DNA of 64,000 nt, from positions 6,750,284-6,814,283 of the forward strand of contig CATQJL010000001.1 in assembly GCA_958299035.1 (NCBI GenBank), in the 5' to 3' direction. Every line of letters begins with the position of its first letter. Position 1 is the stretch's first letter. The position numbers and the translations under genes were made by a program. The notes under the pieces are model-generated. The model did not search any database and was not told the origin of the DNA. It saw only the letters and a list, made by a program, of their open reading frames with translations. Origin of the DNA: Cylicocyclus nassatus (Eukaryota > Nematoda > Chromadorea > Rhabditida > Strongylidae). Positions 35,550-46,270 of the stretch are shown here, piece by piece.

Positions 35550-35936
35550 AGGCTGTGTCCGGGCAAACCTGACAGTTTTGGGGTTTCATTGCCTTGTGAA
35601 AGTCGATATCTCGTCCATACCAATTCGCAGGCAATAATGTTTGACAGAAGCAAGAAAAACGGTCGAGAAGTTGGGAAACAGCCCTCCGATACAGTCTAGC
35701 CCACATGTGGACTGCTTGCTCCGCGGCAGAGGACGCATTCCGCCACGATTGTAGGGTCGCGCAGCGATCCTGCATCGCAGCCCCGGCGGGAGTTCCCCTG
35801 GTCCAAATTCAAATTGTGAAGCCCCGAGAACCGTCTGCTTCACCGTCTTCGCACCCTCCAACGAAGATTTTTGGGTTGTTGCTGGTTCCAGGTAGGCGAA
35901 TCTGTTAGAAATCGGTACTTCGCCCGGCCACTGCTT
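35550..35936. mobile_element. TTAA-type MITE, diverged
   Basis: Left end AGGCTGTGTCCGGGCAAACC follows TTGA. The right end (CGCCCGGCCACTGC) is mutated. Directly to the left, GACGCTGCCTTTGA looks like the right end of another copy, so two may share one target site. Confidence 0.5.
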
Positions 35937-36240
35937 ATTTGACTCTATCCGTTATTTCAAAAGCACCGAAATATCCTCCAAGATACTTTTATGACTTTCA
36001 ATATGGGGGAAAACCTCTCAGTACAACGCTTTTTTCCTCTTCCTTCAATTCTGGCCAGATCCGTCGAGCTTAGCCTCTTGTACAGACCCCACATTTCATC
36101 AATTTCCCGAAGATACAATCTTATATATGAAGCTGAATGTCTGTTTTTCTGTATGTATGTCTGTACGTATGTGCGGAATAAAAATTCCTATTTGTGAACC
36201 GATTTGGACCAAACTTGGCACACTTACACTTCGGGGCAGG

Positions 36241-36600
36241 GAGCGTGTCATAGGCTACTTTTCGTCATCGATCGATATCGATTTTATCGATTTATCGATT
36301 TTTTGTATAGTTTGAGCTACGGGGCTGGGAGTTGGCACAGGGGGGGTAGTAGAGCATGCCGATTTCGAATACAATATTAGTTTTCAGAATTATCGATTAC
36401 TTTTGTCGATTTTATCGATTTTTTGTATAGTATAGTTTGAGCTACGGGGCTGGGAGTTGGCACAGGAGGTAGTCGAGCATGCTGATTCCGAACACTTTTA
36501 TCGATTTTATCGAATTTTTGCAAAGTTTGAGCTACAGGGCTGGGAGTTGGCACGGGGGGGGGGTAATCGAGCATGCTAAATACGAAGGTTACATATTGTT
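36241..36600 (+). repeat. 120-bp minisatellite units in the Helitron 5' region
   Basis: Three diverged copies of a unit containing ATCGATTTTATCGATTTTTT, then GAGCTACGGGGCTGGGAG and TAATCGAGCATGCTGAT. The middle copy is short. Equivalent units occur in every copy of this Helitron family here, from one (50515-50807) to six or seven (502-1586). Confidence 0.8.
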
Positions 36601-36639
36601 TACGAAAGTAACATATAACGGATAAATGGGATTATCAAC

Positions 36640-36880
36640 CTAGCTCAGGTACTCAAACTTGGGTAATCAAATCAATCAAAGTCTGGTTTGATTACCCAAA
36701 TTTGAGGTACCTGAAGTGTTGCGAAATATATGACGTCACTGTGACGTCATAGTATTTCGTCACAGTCTATCCTCCTCGGCTCCGCCCCTCGAGTTGATGT
36801 GACCAATCACAGCGTTCACTGCGCCCCCCTCAAAGGGGTATATAAGGCGCCAAGTCAAGCGTCAGTCATTCACTAAGTCA
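36640..36880 (+). promoter_or_regulatory. Helitron promoter-like region with paired CRE palindromes, CCAAT and TATA
   Basis: Two perfect TGACGTCA sites lie at 36731-36738 and 36742-36749, three bases apart. A CCAAT is at 36803, TATATAAG at 36839-36846, and an initiator-like TCAGTC at 36862, about 20 bases past TATA. An imperfect palindrome at 36645-36714 precedes them. The first coding ATG is at 36984. The order and spacing fit an RNA polymerase II core promoter for RepHel. TGACGTCA is the CREB/ATF bZIP consensus (established). Confidence 0.5.
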
Positions 36881-36983
36881 CTTCAAGCTAGCGGACGGTC
36901 GACAGAGTCCAGTGCCCATTACTGCCGACTATTGAACGATCACCTTTGCTGGCAATAAGTGGTAACTTTGCAAGTTGTGCAGA

Positions 36984-39767
36984 ATGCCGCCTAAGAAGCG
37001 CGCATCCATTGGAAGAGTGGACCCCAACACCAAAAGGGTCAGAGATCAGAGAGAGGCTGAAACCTCAGAGCAGCGCCGGGATCGATTGGAAGGCAATCGA
37101 GCCAGAATAGCGGAAGCGAGAGCGACGCAAACGCTGGAACAGCGTGAAGAAATTATGTCGGAAACTCGCTTGAGGCTTGCTGCTCTGAGAGCCTCAGAAT
37201 CACAAGAAAGCCTGACTCTCGACTCGAAGACGATCGAGCGAAACAGGCTGAAGCCAGATCTCAGGAGACGGCCGAACAGCGCGAGTCTCGACTCGACGAT
37301 ATGCGGTTGAGAAACGCTGAAGCCAGATCTTAGGAGGCGGCTGAGGAGCGCGAATCTCGACTTGAAGACGACCGAGCGAGACACGCTGAAGCTAGATCTC
37401 AGGAAACGGCTGAACAGCGAAAGTCTCGAATAAACAGCAGCCGAATGAGGACTGCAGCCTCAAGAAGAGCGGAAACTGATACAGCGCACTCAGTTAGGCT
37501 CGAACGTAATCGTGCTCGACAAATCCGCACTCGACAGGCATCTAGCCGAGTAGATCTTCACCTGGCGGCACTCAATTATGATGCCCAGTTCGACTACTCG
37601 ACCCATCCGAAGGTACAGATCGGGAAAATGGATGTCGTATGCAACAAATGTCGAGCCAGAAAGTTCAGAGCCGAACCTCCTGACATGTGCTGTTCCAGCG
37701 GCAAAGTCGACCTTCCCCCTCTACTTGAGCCGCCCGAGCCCCTCCGCTCATACATGTCGGGCACGAGTGCTGTGTCCAGGCATTTCTTGCAGAACATCAA
37801 GAAGTACAATGCGTGCTTCCAGATGACGTCCCTTGGCACTACGGTCGCCACGCCCGACGTTGAGGAACAAGGCTTCATGCCAACGTTCAAGGTGCAGGGA
37901 CAGGTCTATGATAGAGTTGGATCCCTGCTTCCTCGTGGCAATGATAGCCCCAAGTTCTTGCAGCTGTACTTGGTCTGCGACGAGCAGCTGCAAGCGGATC
38001 AACGTTGCGGCATCATCGGTGGCACAAGGCCGGACGTCGTGCTAAAGCTGCAAAGAATGCTGCATCAGCACAACGAACTGGTGAAGGACTTCAAGACCAA
38101 CCTGGAGCGAATGCCTACAGATGAGTATAATGTCGTTATCCGTGCTGACAAGCGACCTGCTGGTCAGCATGAACGACGCTACAACGCTCCATCTGTAAAC
38201 GAGGTGGCGGTCTTGGTAGTTGGAGACGACTGCGACAGGCGTGACATTATCTTCCAAAAACGTTGCGATTCGTTGCAGCGCATCTCTGAAACCCATATGT
38301 CGTACGATGCCCTGCAGTACCCACTCATGTTCTGGAAGGGGGAAGACGGGTACCACTTCGAACTATGGCAGCAAAATCCTAGCACTGGTGCTCCTACCAA
38401 TAAGAAGGTACCGGCTATGGATTTCTATGCTATCGAATGATGATAAGGTCCACCTCCTTCAACCATGTTGTGAAATGTCGCCAACTATTTCACCAATTCA
38501 TCGCGGACATGTACGCCAAGATCGAGGGTGAACGGCTCCTCTTCATTCGACGCAATCAGCGAAAGCTACTTGCAGACGACTACATCCATCTACGGGATGC
38601 CGTGGCCGAAGATGGAAAAGTCAGTGACCTTGGGCAGATGGTCATACTACCATCCTCCTTCACTGGTGGCCCACGCCACATGCATGAGTACACTCAGGAC
38701 GCCATGACCTATGTTAGAGTTTACGGTCGCCCTGATCTGTTCATCACGTTTATATGCAACCCAGCGTGGACCGAAATTGCGGAAGAGCTCTTCCCCGGTG
38801 AAGCACCTTCTGACCGCCACGACATCACGGCGAGGGTCTTCAAACAAAAGCTTAAAAAGCTTATGGACGTGATAACCAAAAGCCACGTCTACGGAGACAC
38901 TCGCTGTTGTATGTACACCGTGGAATGGCAGAAACGCGGTGTTCCGCATGCCCACATTTTAGTGTGGCTGAAGGAGAAGATTCGCCCAGATCAGATTGAC
39001 AGGATCATCTCGGCGGAGCTTCCCAATCGCGAAGAAGATCCTCTTTTGTTCGATGTTGTCCTCAAAAATATGATCCATGGGCCATGCGGACCACTAAACC
39101 CGAACGCCTTGCATGAAGGACGGCAAGTGCACAAAAAGGTACCCTCGGCAGCTGATTCGCGAAACCCAAACGGGAAGAGACGGTTATCCCCTTTACAGAA
39201 GGCGAAACCAGATAAAGGAGGAAATACCGCCGTCATTAGGATGAGGATGGACCATCAGTCTGTGGACGCTGAGGTTGACACAGCTGGGTGGTGCCATACA
39301 CTCCCTTACTCTCGAAGATGTTCAAGGCACATATCAATGTAGAGTACTGTAATTCAGTAAAGTCGATTACGTACGTCTGCAAATATGTGAACAAAGGAAG
39401 TGACATGGCAACGTTCGGCCTCGAGCATGCCACTGCAACGTTTGATGAAATCGAGCGATATCAAACGGGCAGGTATATAAGCAGCAACGAGGCAGTGTGG
39501 CGCATCTTGGGTTTCCAAATCCACGAGCGTTATCCACCCGTTGTTCACTTGAGTGTCCATCTAGAAAATGAACAACCCGTCTACTTTACGGTTGATAATG
39601 CGCGGCAAAGAGCTGCGCAACCACCTCAGACGACTCTCACGGCATTCTTCCTTCTGTGCGAACACGATGCATTTGCACGGACTTTGCTGTACTCAGAAGT
39701 TCCAAAATATTATACTTGGAACAATTCAACAAAGAAGTTTGCTAGAAGAAAGAAAGCAAGGTGCTGA
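36984..39767 (+). pseudogene. Helitron replication initiator (Rep/HUH) region, frameshifted
   Basis: This is the N-terminal half of the Helitron RepHel protein, which nicks and religates single-stranded ends during rolling-circle transposition. Four frames carry it in order: 36984-37310 (basic, Glu/Arg-rich repeats), 37445-38440 (Helitron N-terminal domain with a C-x2-C knuckle near 37641-37652), 38437-39342 and 39288-39767. The HUH motif reads KRGVPHAHILVWL (near 38934-38972) and the catalytic tyrosine region reads YVCKYVNKG (near 39373-39399). Frame changes occur near 37200-37440, 38436 and 39290, so the protein cannot be made as one chain. The tail of the Rep region runs toward the MITE that begins near 40039. 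Confidence 0.85.
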
Positions 39768-40038
39768 AGTTCCCGGACAACATGGCATACGTGCTGCGGA
39801 TGTTTAAGGACGTGTATATACTGTACATCCTAAGCACGCCAAGTGCTTCTACCTCAGACTGTTGCTCCACACAATCCAAGGACCGGCGTCATTCGCAGCA
39901 TTGAGGACCATCGACGGAGAATACTGTGGGACCTAAAGAGAAGAATGCCGAAGACTTGGCTTGCTTCAGGATGATCAGCAGTGGGACCGGACTCTCGAGG
40001 AGGCATCTGCGACAAGTTTCGCTGCTCAGCTAACGAGG

Positions 40039-40492
40039 GAAGGATACTTGGTGACCATGGCCTTTTGCAAAAAGTTGTATACCAGTAGATGCGTCTTGGA
40101 ACGCTGATTCTGAATCTATGTTTATTATCTGCTGTGCGACTCCCTGAACGAAGTTATGGACTTTTTTCCGTATCGGTTTTGTGAGATTTAGGCCATCAAA
40201 ATCGTCAGTATCCAGCCTTTTTAGACTCTGATGTATCGACAACAATTTTCCTGAGCTTGACGTGAAGCTTTACTTATCTGTACGCTCTTTTGTAGTGCGT
40301 AAGCAAATATTCTAATGATATTGGTGAATCCTGCATCAAAAATAGTGCAAATTTTGGTGGCAAGAAATGTTCATAACTTCTTTCGGAAGAGCGCACAGCA
40401 GATAATAAAAACAGATTTGGAATTAGCGCTTTAAAACGCATTCAATGGTGTACGTCTCATTACAAAAGGCCACGGTCACCAAGTATCCTTTC
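40039..40492. mobile_element. MITE inserted in the Helitron coding region
   Basis: Inverted ends GGATACTTGGTGACC(A)TGGCC lie at both sides, just inside CGAGGGAA / TTTCCTTG and flanked by TAA. The insert separates Rep from helicase coding sequence. A sibling lies at 48483-48937. Its interior contains GAACGCTGATTCTGAATCT, also found in the sibling. Confidence 0.8.
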
Positions 40493-42160
40493 CTTGTAAG
40501 AAGTCTCTTCGCTATCATCTTGACGGCCTGTCAACCATCAAATCCTCAAGCACTTTGGGAGAAGTACAAGGAAGCTCTGAGTGGAGATATACTCAGAGAA
40601 TGTCGCAGAGCAGCACCCTCTGCAGACATCGACTACTCTCCCGAGATGTTCAACCGAACGTTGATACTGCTTGAGGACATGTGCACGTCGATGACCGGTC
40701 AAACTCTTAAGGATCTCGGTTTGCCGCCACCAATACGCGGAGATGACCAAGCAATTGAGAGCGATGTTCTCCGAGAGAGGTCCTGTGATGTCGATCAGCT
40801 GTCGAGATTTGTAGAGTCCAACAGACCCCTCGTCACAGAGGATCAAGAGTTAGCATACCGCGTTGTTCTGGACACGATTTCCAGTGGCAAGGGTGGGCTA
40901 CTCTTTCTCGACGCTCCGGGTGGGACAGGGAAAACGTTCCTCATCAATATCCTACTTGCCGAGATTCGCAGACAAGGAGGAATCGCACTAGCAGTGGCAT
41001 CCTGAATTGCATCAACACTGTTAGAAGGAGGCCGAACTGCTCATTCAGCCTTCAAGCTTCCTCTGGATATTGCTCATGTAGAGCACCCAGTGTGTGGGAT
41101 AAGCAAAGGCACAGGGAAAGCCAAGGTGTTACAAGAACAAACTCATAGTTTGGGACGAATGCACCATGGCGCATAAGAAGTGCCTAGAAGCCCTTGACAA
41201 CACACTACGGGGCATACGAGGAAGCAACAGGGTGGTGGGTGGGGCCGTCGTGCTACTGGCAGGCGACTTTCGTCAAACTCTGCCAGTGATTCCCCGGTCA
41301 CTCCAGCAGATGAGCTGGAAGCCTGCCTCAAAGCTTCTCATCTCTGGAGACATGTTCGATCGCTGAATCTCACGACGAACATGCGAGTGCACCTCCTTGG
41401 CGATGAGAATGCCAGAAGCTTTGCGCAACAACTGTTGCTTCTTGGCGAGGGCAGAATTCCGGTTGAACCAAGTTCTAGCTGGATTACCTTCCCTCCAGAC
41501 TTCTGCAATATGGTTTAATCGGAGTGAGAACTGATCGAAAAGGTCTTTCCAAACATTGCCACCACTTCAGCAATGGGGAGTGGATTTGCGAGCGAGCAAT
41601 TCTGGCGCCCAAAAATGAGCAAGTGAATTCCATCAATGCTCAGATTCTAAACAGCCTACCTGGACCAGTAACAACGTACACATCCTGATACGATGGTCCA
41701 GACTGAACAGGCTGCTCACTTCCCCACTGAGTTCTTGAATTCACTCGAGCCCAATGGGATACCACCTCATAGACTTGATCTGAAGGTTGGTTTGCCAATC
41801 ATGCTCCTTCGGAACATCAACCCACCGAAGATGTGCAATGGTACAAGGCTTTGCATCAGAGTCTCATGCCAAATGTCATAGTAGCGACCATATTGGTGGG
41901 GGAGTTCAAAGGTGAAGATGTTCATATTCCACGAATCCCTTTGGCCCCCTCCGATAAGCCCTTTGACTTTAGGCAATGCAGTTTCCGGTCAGGCCTGCAC
42001 TCGCTATGACGATCAACAAAGCGCAAGAGCAGTCTCTTCGAACAGTAGGAGTAGACCTGGAAACTCCCTGTTTCTCGCATGGTCAGCTTTACGTGGCGTG
42101 TTCGAGGGTCGGGAGTCCGGCGAAGTGTACATATATGCGAAGGGAGCACAGCTAACGTAG
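40493..42160 (+). pseudogene. Helitron PIF1-family helicase region, broken by stops and frameshifts
   Basis: This is the 3' half of RepHel, a superfamily 1 PIF1-like helicase that unwinds the donor strand. Walker A APGGTGKTF is at about 40915-40941. A TGA follows at 41003-41005, after which the frame resumes with a Walker B-like WDE and the PIF1 signature GDFRQTLPVIPR at about 41264-41299. Segment 41693-41881 carries KVGLPIMLLRNINPPKMCNGTRL, the conserved helicase C-terminal motif. Segment 41912-42160 matches the last motif in two alternating frames and ends [13 protein letters not shown]. Several stops and shifts make this inactive. Confidence 0.85.
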
Positions 42161-42235
42161 CGTATCCCAGGGCGCTAACATAATTGCATGCTGTAATATA
42201 GTACAGTATTTATTCGTTGCATGCCATTCTATTGG

Positions 42236-42328
42236 AAAATCCAAAAAAGTTGGAAAATATAAAATCCAAAAAAATTGGAAAATACAAAGTCCAAAAAAAT
42301 GGCAAAACGAAAACCCAAAAAAATGGTG
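42236..42328 (+). repeat. Short tandem repeat near the Helitron 3' end
   Basis: Four diverged units of about 22 bases built on a TCCAAAAAAATTGGAAAA core. The last units change TTGG to ATGG. It lies between the helicase remnants and the terminal hairpin. Confidence 0.7.
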
Positions 42329-42576
42329 GCCAGCGGCGGTCAGGGAAGGTGGGTGGGACAAACAAAGAAACTGAATAGATCCAGCTGAGCTATCCTTCCT
42401 TACTGATGAGTTTCGGGGAAAGCCTAGGACCTATTCAGCCAAACCGTCTAAGGGTAGGAACGAAACCGTACAACTAAAGACCCGAAGTTGTATCTCGGCA
42501 TTTTCACCCGAAGTGTAGTGATGCCGGGCGGAGCCGGGTACGCCAGCTAGTAATTATTATAAACAACAGCACCCAC

Positions 42577-43626
42577 CCAAATAATGAAGCAGCAAACACG
42601 ACGGCACCAAGCCGAGATCCGATGTCTACCACTCGAAAGCCTTCGGGCCTGGATTTCAGGGGAACAAGTTGGGTGAATATAAACTCTAGCTAGAATAAAG
42701 CGGAATGAGAATAATAATGAAAATGTTTGGCATTAACAATCGACCTGAGGGTGAGACAAGCTGTGGCTTATGAAATTCAGGTCCTGCACATTCCTTGAAC
42801 CACAATCAACACAATATCTCCTGCAAAACAATATCAAGGCATCGCAATGTTATGTCGCAGAACTCACTTCTGGAACTTTCCTGCTTTAATCATTTCTTCC
42901 ATAGCTTTATCATCATAAAGAAAACAATCAACATGAACCTAAACAGGAAACAAATTCAAAGTTGAGTTGAACTGACAGCACAAGCTTACGGTGTTCCTTT
43001 CTTCACAATCAGCATCATGCCCGCCTGTGGGCCAAACTATTTTCTCCGATTTCACGGTTCCATCAGGAATCTGGAGAATCATTTTGCAAATGTAACGGCT
43101 ACCAAGCTACCGGAAGGATGCCAAGAATAGAGTTTAATGCATTGAAAGAAGTGAAATATAAATCATTTTAGCTCTATCTATCTCTATTTTTATCCATGTT
43201 TAAGCGACTAACGGCCATAAAAATCACATTAACTCAAAGTTTCATCGACGCAAACATTTATACAACAGAGACACTAAATCTAGTCCGGGCAACTCAGATT
43301 TCACCAATTGTGATCTTTCGCGGCCGTTAATACTTCTATATCAGCAGCTCAAAAATTCCAATGCAAAAAACCACATTAAAGCATTCCTACAGCCTCAGAG
43401 GTTTTTGCTAGTTCAAATGCGACCACTAACTCACTTTCATTCTTATATGATCTGCGATATCTCGAAGCTTCTTTATAGCATCCGTTACAAAAAGCGGTTT
43501 GGCATTGTCATTCTCGCAATACTCCTCGTGGATCCAGTCAATAAACTCCTCTCGATTTTTCACTCGAGCAATGAGTGTCTCAAAATTCGCACTCGCTTCT
43601 TTCAGAGATAATCTCTTTGCTGACAT
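42577..43626 (-). CDS. SAM-dependent methyltransferase, 5' half (exons 1-5)
   Basis: Exons on the minus strand are 43435-43626 (start ATG), 42990-43070, 42868-42938, 42745-42820 and 42577-42689. All introns have GT/AG ends and the phases chain exactly. Together with 28724-29287 the CDS is 951 nt, or 316 residues. The start was chosen because an acceptor-like CTCTTCAG lies 12 nt upstream of the ATG, suiting a trans-splice site; the frame stays open a little further upstream. Residues 1-110 form a family-specific helical N-terminus that I do not recognise. A CVDCGS knuckle (Cys118, Cys121) follows, then the SAM-binding motif I VVDIGSRLGA at 160-169. Cys/His residues around 85-121 could bind zinc (inference). 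The gene lies 464 nt downstream of the lipid phosphatase stop codon on the same strand. A Helitron starts only 26 bp beyond the donor of the last exon here. Family membership is firm from the Rossmann motifs; the biological substrate is unknown. Confidence 0.85.
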
Positions 43627-44103
43627 TCTGCCGTATGGCTGAAGAGGAATGATTGTGACGAAATAATTTTTGCCACCTTCAGCTTTTAGAACGACGAACG
43701 CCCAATTCTGACTGAAAAATTAAAAAAGCTTTTGCAACTCCATTTACAAAGTGTGAAGACCTTCGAGAAATGTTATATACTTTGAAGTAAAAGAGCGTTT
43801 GAACTCTTTGTTCTTTGAGCAGCTGCTTACCCTTTCCGAAAACGCGTAAGACTATAAAAAAAAAATAGTTTTTGCCATAAGCGAATACGGTCACATAAAT
43901 ACATAGTGTGCACTATTTATAGACTATCAATATGCACAAATCAATATCATTTCACCCATTTCTTCAATTCCTACTAGACCTATCAAAGAGACCAATGCAC
44001 CATGAGCCGAAAATAGAGAACATTAAAGATAACATCACAGTGAAACCGCAAAACAAATCAAAAATCATGGAATGCTTCAGTAAAAATTATACCCAATAAT
44101 TTT

Positions 44104-46259
44104 CTATTCGAAATGAGGTCGTTCTCCCCACAGTTGACGAAATCCGTAAACTTCTTCATGGGTCCTCCATTGCCATCCAAATGTTGGCAGAACGCAAACT
44201 GCTGCTAAAGCGATGCCACCTCAAAAGCAGTTTCTTGCTCAATTAAATTGATGTAAGAAAGTCAATTGGCATTAAAATGAAAACTGATATGAGAATGTGA
44301 GAGAAAGTCCTACCTAGTACGTCGGTAGGATAATGCCAATAATCCGTAACCCGTGTTATTGCAGTGAACGCTGTCCATATGGAAAAGATAGTGAGAAGTA
44401 CGTTCCGAGTTTTATACAAAGAAGGCAAGCCTGTGATCCTTGCCATCCTAAATCAGAGAAAACTCCAAAAAAAGGAAAATAATCTACAATCTTCACTCAC
44501 TGAAACATGACATGACTAAATAAAAACATGGGGTAATAAATGAGAGCGAATTTTTAAAATTAGTCTGAGTTAGAGAGTAACTATCATACATGTCTTCTAA
44601 ATCACAATACGATATCTCCAACAAAAGATACCCCTTCAGCTTTTCGCTATCACGCTACTCGCATATGCAGTTAAGGCTTGGATCCAGACTCTACTGCTGT
44701 TATTACTGTTACCGCTTTTTTTTTGCGGCTACCTGTGTTGCAGCAATGGGTTAATAACATCCTTACAGTCCCATTTTTCGTAAGCGATCTACTGGATAGT
44801 AACTACGTCACCTGGTACATAACGAGTGATTAAAAAACGTGGTTAAACTATATGGACGAAAACGAGTGTGGAAGAATGAAACTGCAAGACCTGTCAAGAC
44901 GACAACAATGGTAAGAATAAGAGCGGTAACATTGGTGACGGTGGTAGAGTGTGGTAGAAACCAAAAGCATGTGCGAATGAAGATAAAAAATATATGAGGT
45001 TGTAATACTAAAGGAATGTGAACAAGTGAAAGAAGATATAAATCATATCCTTACCTTGTCAAATATAATCCTAAGAAAAGCAGAACATGAAAGGCTGCGG
45101 CTGTGTGACCAGAAGGAAATGATGTTCGTGCTGTACGGACACGGCGGACATCGTTCATGCAGTAAGTTTGGGAGGCTGGAATTTATTTATTTACTTTATT
45201 TTCAGATTTCCTAAACTCAAAGAGAGAAGGTCAAAAGACGCGATTTCTCCAGAGGTCACCGATACAGCAGCCCATTTAGAGCTATGCGAGTCTCCAAAAA
45301 CACCAGAAAAAGTGCTATAGCTTACTAACTTTCTAGAGCCACCACTGGCTAAGTTTGAAGGCTTTTAGTGAAAAATTGACCGAAATAATAACATTGCGAC
45401 TTGCAAATTTGAGAGTTTTTCATCTCAAACACTCATGTTTCAAATCTATTTCAATATATAAGGTTGAACAGTTCTGGCAGTGATCTTGCATATCTGCTCA
45501 GGAACTCAAAATTCTTTTAGATATTACTAAACACCAAAAATGCGCTTATTGCTGTCCATCTGGCAAAATAATCGCGCCTCTTGACATACACCCAAATTCA
45601 AACATCAATTTGGGCGGTATAAAGACTCTGAAGGAACCAACCCGGAATGGACTCTTTTTCGGTGCAATCCATCCTTGACCAATCAGGCTGACAGGCTGCG
45701 ATAAAATGAGGGCGTAAACGTCCAAATGTGCATTTTAGGTACTCCATAAGAAATACGCATAGGGCAAACGTAAGCTCGTATTTGAGGTAGAGAAGTGTTG
45801 AAGTGACAAAATAGTTGGCAAGTTTGTTGGGTCCCTGAAACGTGAAGGATTTCAACTTGACTGAGATTGTATATATGTCAGATACCTGCGAATGACGATA
45901 GACTAGTGCTTCAACGAAGCATATAATGAAAAAAGGAGTGCCTAGCGCAACAACAAGAAGATGCTTCATCCTAATAGTGTTTTCCTTGAACGGCATTTTT
46001 ATAGAGTCGTCATTGCAAGGAAGTGGCCGTTCATAGGGTGATACCACGTATCTAGAAGCGAATCTGTCACATTTTCAATGAAAAAAGAAAACAAAGAAAA
46101 TACTTACCCTGCAAACATGTAAAAAAGAGATATAGATATAGCTAAAGTGATTGCAATGTCCAAAACCATACATATAAGTCCACGAGCTACCGTCTTCCAC
46201 ACCTCCTGGCTTTCCTTAGCAGATAATCGCCCGCTCAATGTTATCCGTCGGAGGGGCAT
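44104..46259 (-). CDS. PLPP: Lipid phosphate phosphatase (PAP2 superfamily), complete six-exon gene
   Basis: This is an integral-membrane lipid phosphatase that dephosphorylates phosphatidate, lysophosphatidate, sphingosine-1-phosphate and related lipids (family knowledge). Exons on the minus strand are 46108-46259, 45886-46063, 45642-45834, 45055-45175, 44314-44447 and 44104-44219. Phases chain exactly and give 894 nt, or 297 residues, the usual family length. Catalytic motifs are all present: C1 K144-x6-R151-P152; C2 P195-S196-G197-H198; C3 R247-x5-H253-x3-D257 (TR instead of the common SR at its start). Hydrophobic helices lie near residues 28-50, 84-105, 129-148, 199-214, 229-246 and 258-272, matching the six-pass topology with the active site facing the lumen or outside. 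A TTTTTAG acceptor ends 2 nt before the ATG, fitting a spliced-leader site. Intron 2 is only 51 nt and in frame, so unspliced reading would add 17 residues. No disabling change was seen. Confidence 0.92.
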
Positions 46260-46270
46260 ACCTAAAAATC
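46258..46270 (-). promoter_or_regulatory. Candidate spliced-leader acceptor of the phosphatase gene
   Basis: On the minus strand an AT-rich run ends in TTTTTAG directly before GT-ATG. No upstream exon in compatible phase was found, so this is best read as a trans-splice site. It could also be an acceptor joining a non-coding first exon. Confidence 0.45.

Larger units (their letters stand above)
36119..42550 (+). mobile_element. Autonomous-type Helitron with exact ends (6432 bp)
   Basis: This is a rolling-circle DNA transposon. It starts TCTTATATATGAAGCTG after an A and ends CCAGCTAG before a T, matching the Helitron rule of insertion between A and T with 5'-TC and 3'-CTRR. About 10 nt before the end a GC-rich hairpin forms (CCGGGC-GGA-GCCGGG with one mismatch). 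The same ends occur on short copies at 502-1586, 50515-50807 and 58775-59056. Inside are 120-bp minisatellite units, a promoter-like region, Rep and helicase coding sequence in several broken frames, and a MITE inserted between them. It sits 26 bp from a methyltransferase splice donor, inside an intron, in the opposite transcriptional sense to the gene. Confidence 0.92.
29288..42576 (-). other. 13.3-kb intron of the methyltransferase gene, packed with mobile elements
   Basis: This intron joins the motif I exon (donor GG|GTGGGT at 42576) to the next exon (acceptor TTACAG at 29288-29293). Both sides are phase 2/1 compatible, so the Gly codon is restored on splicing. Its other introns range from about 40 bases to about 0.4 kb. 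In gene order it contains the autonomous Helitron, TTAA-type MITE sequence, an RTE retroposon with an internal foldback element, a truncated Helitron, an inverted repeat with a DDE transposase fragment, and a second RTE fragment. A C-homopolymer lies near 29421-29440. No other host exon was convincingly seen, apart from one exon-like stretch near 31450-31590. Confidence 0.75.
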
